NCBI GenBank assembly: GCA_963555705.1
Contig: OY743168.1
Span: forward strand, 97,935,425 to 97,999,424
DNA: 64,000 bases
Direction: 5' to 3'
Source: Ligustrum vulgare
Taxonomy: Eukaryota; Streptophyta; Magnoliopsida; Lamiales; Oleaceae
Within the stretch, counting starts at the first letter, position 1. Each line of letters starts with the position of its first letter. This document shows, in pieces, positions 55,135 through 64,000 of this stretch. The notes beneath the pieces were generated by a model. That model saw only the letters and a list, made by a program, of their open reading frames with translations. It had not been told where the DNA came from and searched no databases. The translations under genes were made by a program, and so were the position numbers.

Positions 55135-55584
55135 GCTTTGTACGACCGAAAGTGCTATTTCGGTCGACCTGTTGTTCGACCGAAATAGTTTCGGTCAACC
55201 GAAAGTTTCCCGAATGTAAATGCGGGGTTTTTTCTGCAATTTCGCAAAATTCTTTTTCTTTCACTTTGTATATCTATTGTAAAGCCTTCAAACCCTAGTT
55301 AGTTTTTTGGACATTGAAGACTCCATTGAGAGCATTTAAGAGAGGTAAATCCTTTCTTCACTTGTAACTTTTCTTGGAATATTACTTCAACTTGTATATT
55401 GAGAGTTTATCTTGTGTATTGGTTGTTGTTGTTTATTCCACAAATCTTGGTATTTTTCTTAATCTCTCCATTGGGTTAGGGTTAACTTTCCTTAGAATTT
55501 TGGTTGGGTTAAACTTAGCTTTCTTGGGTTGATACAAAATTATTGTGAGAATTTTTGGTTTAATCACCAAAGGGGTTCGCATCA
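54855..55584 (+). repeat. Gypsy-1 3' LTR
   Basis: 730 bp, nearly identical to the 5' LTR apart from about 30 bp missing near 55516. Confidence 0.95.
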
Positions 55585-55820
55585 ATATATATCTTCATGT
55601 TTGACCTGAAATGTATCGTGGATTAGATTTCGAATGATTACCAATGTTTTTGTTTTATTTGGAAGAGCCTTGGAACAGGATTCCCCTGCCCTGATGATGG
55701 AACTGAAATTTTTGGGGTTGGGGCAGTGAACATAATAAAAAATCGACTGATTTCTAAAACACTTTTCACCATGTAGTTTGGTCTTCGATTAAATAGAAGC
55801 TTCCCTTCATTCTTATTCTT

Positions 55821-55970
55821 GAGAGACTAGATTCATTGAAAGTTGATGTATGGGATATTGCTGGTGAAAGGTTTACATACAGTTAACTTGTAAGGACTTC
55901 CTACGCGAGTATTCCAGCATGAATATGAATATGATCATCTTCAGAAAGTGTTAATTTTTTCTATTGCTTC
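55821..55970 (+). pseudogene. PDF1B: PDF pseudogene exon C
   Basis: The frame reads ERLDSLKVDVWDIAGERFTY then a stop, and resumes LPTRVFQHEYEYDHLQKVLI. This matches the family segment leading to motif III, HEXDH. The tandem GAATATGAATAT (55921-55932) inserts two residues between the metal-binding histidines. Confidence 0.9.
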
Positions 55971-56004
55971 CTGGCCCTGCCCTGGCTCGTAATGAAATAT
56001 ACTC

Positions 56005-56036
56005 GGGGGAGGGGGGGGGGGGGGGGGGGGGGGGGG
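56005..56036. repeat. Poly-G tract
   Basis: About 28 consecutive G after one interrupting A, in a PDF pseudogene intron. It is a strong G-quadruplex candidate and a place where assembly length is unreliable. Confidence 0.9.
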
Positions 56037-56269
56037 CGCTGAAAGTTTTCACCAAAAAAGTCCTCTCAACAATTTTTGATGTGGATTTAGCTTCAGATTG
56101 CATTTATTTATCGTCTCCAGAAGATTTTGCATACACCTAACTTTGTTACAATCAATGGGCATTCAGTTGGTCCTTATTGTCAAATGTGGATTAGGTTATT
56201 ATGTCTTACATTTCCATGATACCTTCTTTCCTACACCCTACTAAAGTATTTCTGTAAATAAAAATGCAG

Positions 56270-56316
56270 TGGTTTTTATTCTTTGATAGAATGAGCGATG
56301 AAATTCTTTGATAGAT
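56270..56316 (+). pseudogene. PDF1B: PDF pseudogene exon D
   Basis: After a TGCAG acceptor the frame reads FLFFDRMSDEIL, the segment that follows motif III in organellar peptide deformylases, and then hits TGA. Confidence 0.88.
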
Positions 56317-56441
56317 TTTGCATACACCTAACTCGTATATGATTTCTGTAAATATTGGGATTAGAAGTCTTTTATAGCCGAATATTAACAACTATAAAGT
56401 ATAAATAAATAAATAAATAAATTGCTTAATAACATTGGCAG

Positions 56442-56523
56442 GCCATGGAGAAGAGATATGAACCCTGTAAGAATAGATTCACAAAGGAGGAGGAATGCAG
56501 CTGTTGGGTTTGGAAAGTCTTGA
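56442..56523 (+). pseudogene. PDF1B: PDF pseudogene last exon (E)
   Basis: Begins AMEKRYE after a GGCAG acceptor, shifts by one base, and ends RRRNAAVGFGKS with TGA at 56521-56523. An AVGFGK-type basic tail is typical of the PDF1B C-terminus. Confidence 0.88.
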
Positions 56524-57389
56524 TGTTGATAAACTGGTTATCAATTAAGTTGAGTTGGGTATTCCTATTTCTCGTGCAACTGGTTATCCAAGTTAGAGAG
56601 CATGCACCAATTCTATCCTATTTTGTACTCGGCCCAATTTAATAACTAACAAGGGCCTCTAGGATTTCATCTCATCTCCTAAAAAAATGGCGAATCCATT
56701 CCTTCAAGTCACATTGTATCCTTTCTATGTTGCTAAAATGCTTGAATATTCTGAGACAATACCATAGAAATTTTATCCAGCCCGACGTCGGATAGCCTTA
56801 TATATATTGCCCCGATGTGGGCATATGTATGGCTGTCACTTGTCACGTGACAGACACACTAACACACATTGGATGTCGAGTAACTTATGGTGTCCGATGT
56901 CAAGCAAGAGAAAGGGATTGTACAGTATGAATATTTGTTTTACGCTTTTTTGACAGTATAAATAATCAACTAATTCAAGTTTACTTGAGTGTTTGACAAT
57001 CTTAAAATTTTGTTAGAATGAGTATACATGTCCATAAGTAGTTACTATGTCTCGATCATTTGATCTTAAATCACGTAGTTATGCGTGGATACCTTAGAAC
57101 CGTCGGCCCCCAAAATCTACATATGTTGCGTCAAGGTGTTTTGAAATGATTTCCACGTAGTCATGGAAATTTATTTGTACAAAAATTAATAAAAGTTACA
57201 CTAAAAATATAATTATTGTATGAGCATTAAGTTCAAAGTTTTTATTTTTTATTTTCATCTTCGGGGGAAAAAAAGTTTTTTTTAAGTTCGGACTTCAGAA
57301 GTTAACTTTAATCAACTCACGAGAAAGTTGGCGAATAAATATTTTTTTCTTAAAAATGCTTTATGAAAGTCAAATCTGAATTAAAATAT

Positions 57390-58890
57390 GACTTATCTAG
57401 ACTCGAGACTATTCTACTTGTTTATAGCCTTTTATGAGCCATCAATATCATTGTGGCATGTGGGTTCTGTTCATTACTGTGTACCATTGATTCTTTTCAT
57501 GGTTGAAGCCATGGAAAGAGCCAAAGAGGACAATAATTGAGTCAAACACATGTCACTCATTGCATTATTATATATTATAAATTAAAATTTGATTTTATTG
57601 TAATATTAATTAAAGATGACTTTACTAAACTCGAGAGTATGAATTTCATTCTAGTTTCTATTAGTCTTTTAGAATCAACCTATACCTTTTTCAGAGTGGA
57701 ATGGAAGTGTTATTCATTACTGTGTGCTATTGTTCCTTTCCATGGTTGAAGCTTGAAGGTAGGGCGAGAGTTGAATACTTGTAGAAATGCAATATTCAGA
57801 GCATATTATTTTGTGAGCTACATAGAATTTGATTATCAAAGTCGCACAAAGTATCCATTTCCAATAAATAAATAAAAAGTCGCACAAAGTATAATACATT
57901 GGAATAGTTACTCTAGACTGTAACAGTTGAGATGACTTGTCCAAACTCGAGAGTATTGACGCAGTAGCATCATTAGTTTGTATTGCTATCGACTATCATT
58001 CAAAATTTGATCAACGACCACAACTCATGCACATAATCTACTTGTCAACTTCTATGTCAATTAACATGTACAACAAGTAATATTTTTGTTGAACTTTAGT
58101 ATAATATAAAATATATAAAAGAAGATTAAGATGAAAATCCTTTAAGCTGTTTTTCCTTTCCCCTTTCTCTTCTTCACCCTTCCCCCAAATCCCATCCTTG
58201 ACATGCTGCTTAGCTGCTAAATCACGTTACTATTATTAAGTAATTGTACGAAGAAATAAGTAAGTGAATTTTGAAATAAATAATTTTTTTTTAAAAAAAG
58301 TTACGTATTTTGCTGTAACCTAAGATTATTTTAGAAATGTAATTTTTACTCATATAAGCAAAAAGGTAAGTATTGAGACAAGTTTTTATTAAAAGAAATT
58401 AATATAACTGAGATATTATTTTGATTGTAACATAAAGAGTTCTAAAAAAATTAACACTTTTACTAAAAACTTAAAAGTAGAAAATAATATGGTTGTACAT
58501 AAAAAAGTAAAATAAGTATTTTTCTTACTATACTTTAAAAAAAAAAAAATGATTAGACAGAATATTGTTATAAATTCGATGTTTTTTTTATTATTATTAT
58601 TTTGGAACAATTTTGATGCATTTTAATACTCATAGTTCTTCTAATACAGTATAGTGCTTGGTATTTGTATAGTAATATTTAATTCTCCTTCAATGTAGCT
58701 TATTTAATTGATTCTATTAATTAATAATTAAAGATGACTTGTCCTTATCCGAGAGTAGAGGGTACATAATTCATTTCACACTTTTTTGTGTGTCCAGGCT
58801 TGAGAGTACAAAATTCATTATACTTGCTCTCAACTTTTTTACTTGTCCAAACTTGAGAGTATAGAAATTCATTCCACTTGCTCTCTTCTT
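57390..58890. repeat. Dispersed ACTTGTCCAAACTCGAGAGTAT repeats with a local duplication
   Basis: Variants of GACTTGTCCAAACTCGAGAG, often followed by ATTCATTCCACTTG, occur at about 57398, 57616, 57931, 58735, 58790 and 58840. The segment with CATTACTGTGTACCATTG and CATGGTTGAAGC at 57470-57515 is repeated at 57715-57755, which indicates a diverged duplication of about 230 bp. Confidence 0.7.
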
Positions 58891-59288
58891 AATAATAAAT
58901 ATAATTATTTCAAATATATATATATAAGCCTCTATTTGATTTTCATTAATAAAATTATGGTTTTTTTCTCTTTTCTTTTCAATCATACATTTATCAATAA
59001 AATAATTTTACAAAAAAATTTAAAAAAAGATTTCCTACTTTTAACCACATATTTTTCTAAAAAATCACTATTCAAAATCATAAAAACTCTTTTTAAACAA
59101 TATCAAACACACTCTAAGTAGAACTCAATAGTCACTAAAGTTTATAAAAATCTCAAAAATCAATTTTACAAATGGTTAGAAACATGGCCGAACCTCAGAT
59201 TTTGAGTGTCCTGTGCGATAATTTAAAATGATGATTTATAAAATAAAAAAAAATTGTCATATATTCAATTTTTTTCTTTAAGTGTCTC

Positions 59289-59290
<2 letters not shown>

Positions 59291-59345
<55 letters not shown>
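59291..59345. repeat. (AAT)n microsatellite
   Basis: About 18 AAT units. Confidence 0.97.
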
Positions 59346-59349
<4 letters not shown>

Positions 59350-60421
59350 TAAAAATAATGTCCCTATAACGTTGAGACCTTATGCGATCGCATCTCTGAC
59401 ACCCTCAAGATCGGTCGCCTTTGGTTAGAAAAGATAACTAATTTTCTTTATCACTGTCAGGTTCAATATGATTCTACATGAAATTTAGGTTATTTATTCG
59501 ACGTGACACTTTGAGCCTTTTTTATATCGGTGATTTTGGAAGATTTATGGAAGAATGTATGGTTGAAAAATATAAAAGTAATGAATCTTATAGAAATATG
59601 TGATTGAAAATGAATTTGAGGAAAAAAATACAAAAAACACCTTTATCAACCAAACAAGCTCTTAAGACGTGTTTGATAAAAGATGAAAAATAAGAATATT
59701 TTACTTTTCCATATTTTATTTTTCATCTCAACTAAAGGAGCAAAACATATATTAATAACTTGTACATAGAAAAGATTTAAAATATTTTCCTTAATTTAAT
59801 ATTTTTCATGAAAATTTTCTCAATCAAAAACACCCATAACATCAATTTTCTTCTAATCAAGTGAGTAAGGGGGCAAGAAAATTACAAAAGGCCGTTTTGA
59901 AATTTCTGAAATAAAATGTGAAAATCCTCAATTAGTTTACGCCCTGGCGGGCGCGTAGGTTTGAATTGATTTTACGGTGAGTGCCATCTGCACAGATGTT
60001 TAGTACAACACACCGTTGCCTCTTATTTTTAGTGCTTGGACTCTCGACTCTTTCTCAGAAAGGCGAATCTTTAAAATTTCTCCTTTTCTCTATCTAATTT
60101 CTCTTATTTCTTAATTTCTAGGTATATATATGCCCTCGTTTGATTCACATCAAATTAAATTGATAAAAATTGAAAAATGTTGAGTTTTTGAAGAATATGG
60201 GATGTAGGTTGAGGTGGAAAGTAAAAAATTATAGGTCAAAAGTGAGATGTGTTGTGTACGGTGGGTTGGTAGGTTGAGTACGGTAGAAAAATGAGATGGA
60301 AAAAATGGAACCAAACAGGGCTATGTTTTTTAAATTTTATTCTGGTTTTCAATTGTTTGATTTCTTGAATTAATCATCGTTTTTCTTAACTTTTTGAATT
60401 GATTGTCGGGTTTTATTTCAG

Positions 60422-61206
60422 GTTTACATAACGAGGCAAGATATCAATTTTGTTCGAAGATAACTTCAGGATCATTGTGAATTCTAGCTTCTGAGATAAT
60501 TTTGTGAGAATTAGTTGAATTTATTTTTGTTATAAAGTCTTTAATTGAAAAGGCGTTAAACAAGAAGGTGAGAAATGCTTTTTAATTTGACCCCGCATTT
60601 TAATTTACGCTCTTTAGTGTAAAATCCAGGGAAACGAGTTTAGTTAGGATTTGGTTAGCTCGAAAAATTGAATTAAAACCTCCTGGATATCTGAGTAATT
60701 TTCTGGTTTTTTGTAATTAATTTGCGACCCATTTAAACAGAAAGAAAACACTTTTTTTTTTTTTTATTTGTTATTGATTGCATCAATTGGATTCTTACCT
60801 GAATATTAAAAAAAAAAAAAAAATGATGTGCAGGTTTGGAATCTTTTGCTTTCTCAAACTTCGGAAAATATGGTAGTTCATTCCCTTGTAATGTATTCAC
60901 ACTCTGTTTCTATTTTTTATTTTCACTTTCTTTAATAACTCGCAGATGTGATATTGGTATCATCCCATCATCACATTAATGGGGATATTGATAGCTTTTG
61001 CTGTCAGTTTTGGAAATGTTAAATTATTATGTATCCTGTTCTACGTGAACAATGTACTATTGCAGGGAAAAAGTGCATCTGGAGAGGATAGCGACAGCAT
61101 TGATTGGAATACTGATGATGAGCTAGAAATTCAAGGAGATACAACCTTTTCTTCTTCATCAACTTTAACAACCCGTGGTACAGAAGCTTTTGCTGGATAT
61201 GGAGAG
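60422..61206 (+). CDS. 5' end of a host gene, possibly a DRM-type DNA methyltransferase
   Basis: Plausible structure: non-coding exon 60422-60567 (AG before, GTGAGA after), exon 60834-60872 ending in ATG at a GTAGTT donor, then exon 61066-61206 (TTGCAG acceptor, GTAAGA donor). The spliced N-terminus reads M then GKSASGEDSDSIDWNTDDEL and EIQGDTT, followed by a Ser/Thr-rich stretch ending AGYGE. A short acidic WNTDDELEI-type start is what I recall for plant DRM (RNA-directed DNA methylation) proteins before their UBA domains. No UBA or methyltransferase exon follows before the Copia remnant, so the gene is truncated or continues elsewhere. Family assignment is tentative; the exon structure is better supported. 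Confidence 0.5.
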
Positions 61207-62105
61207 GTAAGAGCTATGGATTGTATCTATGCTAATAAATGCTTCACCATGTTTCATTTACAGGATCAATTGTTTCGTTGGAACAACATGTTTGTTTACT
61301 CTATTACTTATGAAACTACTTGATGATCAGGAACTTGCTCAAAATATAGTGTTTGTTCAGTCATCTGTGACCGTTTCACCGAAATCCCACAATAAGGACA
61401 CGATTTTGTAGCTGTTTTGCTACTGCATTGCACCTTTCTCTTTCATAAAAACAAAGAAAAACAACTATATCTGTCTTTATCATTTTACTCTCTGATAATT
61501 GACTCGAACTACTTGGATTATTACGTTAAATTGTCCCCTGGCAGATAGTTGTTTATTTTCTGGTGGATTTTACTGTTTACATTTGGGCTGCACACCTGAA
61601 AAAAAAGAAAAAAAGGGGTGGGGTGTAAGTGAACAAGTAAGCAACATACCATTTGAAATGAGGAATAATTTCTAACTAAAGATGATGTTTGCATGTCCAA
61701 TTGTAGTCTGAACCTGAAAGGTCAAAAGCTTAAACTGTAGTTTCCGCAAGGACACAAAAAAAGGAGAATATGAAAAATATAATACACCATCGTATCACGT
61801 GAATTCAAGAGGATAATACCCCGACGTTTAATTATAAAAATATAATATTTATTAATTGAATTACTTGTAGGAGATTCCTTGAATGCTTTATTTCGGAAAT
61901 TGACTCCTATTTGAACAAAGTGTTCACCTCACACAAAAATTTAAAGATAATTTATGTTATTTTCGGAGAAAAACTTAAACTTCTTTATTCCTTAGTTGTA
62001 AAGTTATATGCAAAATATAATTTACCAAAGTTTCTGATCTAGTCCCTAATGACTAGTAGACTACTATATTGGTACTACAAGAATAAACAACTATGTATAT
62101 TACAA
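61207..62105. other. Intron-like DNA passing into a Copia 3' LTR
   Basis: No exon recognised in 61207-61750. From somewhere near 61.8 kb to 62104 the DNA is probably the 3' LTR of the minus-strand Copia remnant. On minus it would start TGTAATATACATAG at 62104. Its outer end was not resolved. Confidence 0.4.
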
Positions 62106-62137
62106 CTTTCCCCCTCAAGTTGGTGCGTAGTTATCAT

Positions 62138-63026
62138 CAATGTTTTAAAACTCGGCCAGGACATTGACTCGGAAAAGGAAAAGGATCAAGGGTCAGTGGG
62201 TCGACTCGGGGTCAACCCGATGTATTAAATAAAATTATCAAAAAAAATGAAAAAATAGACAATATGAATTGAGATTTGAGAACAATAATTTTTTATATAA
62301 ACTATATTTTTTACATAAAAATTAAATATATACAAAATATAAAACATTGTAGCAATAATATTTTTTAATTTTAGAATTAATAATTCAAAGAAAATAAATA
62401 TTAATTGTTGTTTGTTATATTTCTTATAATTTATTTTAAAACTTTAAATATTAAAAGTATTTTAACTCATAAAAAAATCATTCTCAAATTATTATACTAA
62501 CAATGAAAAAATAATTTTTGAAATATCTAGGTTTTTTTTTTTTTTTAAAGCAAGGATTACTTTTTAAAAAATGGGAAGTGTAAATAGTACTAAATACTAA
62601 ATTACCAATAGCCTTGTATGCATGGACATGGTTAATATTAATTACCAATAGCCTTACAAAATGGAAAGTGACTTATCCAGTTATCACTTATCCCACATCG
62701 GAGCCACATGCTAGGAGTATACTTCAAATGCCTTTAGATATGGGCTATTTGGACAATGAGAACTCAACAATTGGGGGCTTCAAATTTTCCAAGCCACCGA
62801 CAGTTTAATATTTTAAATTAAAATTTAATTTTTTAATATAATTGAAAAAAAGAACTTGACCGAAAAAACATGTGAAACCCGGGAACGGGCACGGGTTTCA
62901 CTGAAACCCGGACGATTCACCGGGTTTCTTAGTTCCAAGTTTCACCCATTTTGCGACCTGATTTATGAACTGGGTCGCGGGTTCCCCTGTAGGCCCTGCC
63001 GGTCCGGATCGTGTCTGACAACATTG
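62138..63026. mobile_element. Non-autonomous TIR element inserted in Copia-4
   Basis: Ends CAATGTTTTAAAACTCGG and, reverse complemented, CAATGTTGTCAGACACG. The target duplication is GTTATCAT (62130-62137) and GTTATCAC (63027-63034), 7 of 8. Subterminal zones are rich in GACTCGG/GGGTCAA (left) and CGGGTTTC/GAAACCC (right). No transposase. The 8-bp duplication suggests hAT. Confidence 0.85.
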
Positions 63027-63034
63027 GTTATCAC

Positions 63035-63830
63035 ACATGTCCAACTTGGATGTTAAAGTATAGAATGTAGCAACTCCATGTGGCATTATGTCGGTTAGTT
63101 GATCTACACTCTTAATGTATGAGATCTCTATATTTTTTTAGTTGAGGTTGTCTTTGATGTAGTTTTTGTCAAGCTTAATGTACTCCATTCGATCATGACG
63201 TGTTTCGTTCGATCATGTTATACTGAGTTGTTCGCTATTTCAATAGCGATTGTGTTGTCGCAAAAGAGATACATACGTTTATTTGGACCAAAACTAAGTT
63301 CACTACGAAATTTTTTAATCCATATAAGTTCGGTAGTTGGATGATGTAAAAGTCGATATTGTCTCTGCACTAGATAATGAAATTACATTTTGTTTCTTAC
63401 TTCTTTAAGTAATAACAAGATTTCCTCCAACAAATGATATATATATCCCAACATAGAGTTTCTATCCAACCTTGATCTAGCATCTGGAGTGGACTTCAAA
63501 TATGCCAAAATATAAATAATTGCACTCATGTGCTAATGACTTGGGTTATGCATGAACCGACTTACAACACTCACAACACATGCCAAATTAGGTCTTGTGT
63601 GAGTCAGATACATCAACTTCCCTTGCCAATCTTCTTTTAGGCTTTTATTATGACGCAAACAGAGGGACTGGAAAGTTGAAGGGAATTTGCTTTCCATCCT
63701 GTACACCATATGGTGAAATAAGGGAGAAGAAGTAGCTTTCCTTCCACAAGGGATGAGAAATTTGATTCTGGACTTTCCGATCATACTCCTTTTCTACCAA
63801 ACATTCCCTAAGTTTTACTCTTTAGCACTA
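63035..63830 (-). pseudogene. Copia-4 RT C-terminus and RNase H
   Basis: On minus: EDWQGKLMYLTHTRPNLACV and VSVVSRFMHNPSH (typical GKLIYLTHTRPDIAY-type segment). Degraded RNase H follows, ending near YIKSVDQLTDIMPHG and TSKLDMCDN. Stops throughout. Confidence 0.85.
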
Positions 63831-64000
63831 ACATATCAGACATTTTCTTCTCAGTTCTGTTACTTATAACCTTCCATCTATTTTTTGTAAAATAACTGCT
63901 GTAGTATATCGAACAGTAACATTGATCGTGCATTAAAGGCTAATTATTTTTCCTGATACACCAGCTGCTTGAAGCTTCTAATTCCAAAAGTGCAATAAAT

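Larger units (their letters stand above)
48850..55584 (+). mobile_element. Gypsy-1: Ty3/Gypsy retrotransposon nested in a PDF intron
   Basis: LTRs 48850-49609 and 54855-55584 start TGATGAGAATCAAGG and end TTCGCATCA. A perfect duplication ATATA (48845-48849 and 55585-55589) flanks it. The order gag, protease, RT, RNase H, integrase is Gypsy. The last frame runs through the polypurine tract into the 3' LTR. Coding has several frameshifts and stops, and the first RT catalytic Asp is replaced by Asn, so it is inactive. The left LTR has about 30 bp not present in the right LTR. Confidence 0.95.
37522..56523 (+). pseudogene. PDF1B: Peptide deformylase (PDF1B-like) pseudogene split by two retrotransposons
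   Basis: Exon pieces of an organellar peptide deformylase occur in order: A 37522-37660, B 37779-37919 continuing at 48725-48772, C about 55821-55970, D 56270-56316, E 56442-56523. The enzyme removes the formyl group from N-terminal Met in plastids and mitochondria. Key residues are damaged. The motif I glycines before LSAPQV are lost, and APQVG reads APQVW. Motif III HEXXH has gained two residues (HEYEYDH), apparently by a 6-bp duplication. Stops occur in exon C and exon E is frameshifted before its AAVGFGKS end. The transit peptide and first exon(s) are not seen. Copia-3 lies inside exon B and the Gypsy element in the following intron. Confidence 0.92.
56524..60000. other. Intergenic region, no genes recognised
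   Basis: AT-rich. It contains the diffuse repeat family at 57.4-58.9 kb and an (AAT)n microsatellite. No coding region is supported. Confidence 0.55.
62106..64000 (-). mobile_element. Copia-4: 3' end of a minus-strand Copia element, runs off the window
   Basis: A polypurine tract CTTGAGGGGGAAAG on minus (62106-62119) abuts a TG start at 62104. RNase H and RT coding lies at 63035-63830. The final codons of RNase H continue across the inserted TIR element (62138-63026): KLDMCDN on one side and YAPT-like codons just beyond it. The 5' part lies beyond 64000. Confidence 0.75.

Overview
This window is plant nuclear DNA, most likely a eudicot. The evidence is AT-rich introns with GT/AG borders, plant-type Ty1/Copia and Ty3/Gypsy elements primed by initiator tRNA-Met, hAT and CACTA DNA transposons, and host fragments of plant families (BURP protein, chloroplast-type peptide deformylase, mitochondrial dicarboxylate carrier). 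It is transposon-dominated intergenic DNA. I see no complete, clearly functional host gene. Most element borders below rest on target-site duplications (TSDs) read directly from the sequence.

Layout. 83-6507: Copia-1 (minus), full length, TSD GATCT, three coding lesions. 6611-6706: a pre-miRNA-sized inverted repeat. 6833-10947: autonomous-type hAT with a decayed transposase (minus), interrupted by a probable solo LTR (10167-10906). 11656-11845: small hAT-like element. 13751-19142: CACTA element, TSD GTA, with hairpin-array ends. It has no transposase but carries fragments of at least three unrelated host genes (BURP, quinone oxidoreductase-like, SRP40-C/nucleolar), introns included. 19627-25068: Copia-2 (plus), a degenerate relative of Copia-1 whose 5' gag is replaced by a piece of LINE reverse transcriptase. 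25.1-26.3 kb: microsatellite and minisatellites. 26339-27724: solo LTR, TSD TCACA, beside a dicarboxylate-carrier pseudogene (minus). 28.3-31.1 kb: an AT-rich repeat block split by a 5'-truncated LINE, itself split by a small hAT element. 33.2-36.5 kb: a candidate inverted-repeat element holding a hAT derivative (TSD GAACTTAT) and a solo LTR (TSD GTGAC). 36.6-37.4 kb: remnant of a ZMYM/hAT-like transposase.

37522-56523 is one broken host gene, a peptide deformylase (PDF1B-like) pseudogene on plus. Copia-3 (37921-48722, minus) splits exon B and a Gypsy element (48850-55584, plus, TSD ATATA) sits in the next intron. Copia-3 is itself split by a solo LTR (40339-41816, TSD GATAG) and by a rearranged LTR element (42654-45320, TSD GCTTT). 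The latter has U5-type ends facing outward on both sides and tandem covarying hairpins in its leader. The remainder holds a diffuse repeat family (57.4-58.9 kb), the 5' end of a possible DRM-type DNA methyltransferase gene (60.4-61.2 kb, plus), a TIR element (62138-63026) and the 3' end of another minus-strand Copia element running off the window.

Recurring themes: (1) hAT-like elements of several families each carry their own short subterminal motif array. (2) Four unrelated LTRs each carry a different GC-rich palindrome in several copies. (3) Host-gene debris is either captured by transposons or broken by them. All identifications come from reading the sequence and recalling family features; no database search was run.
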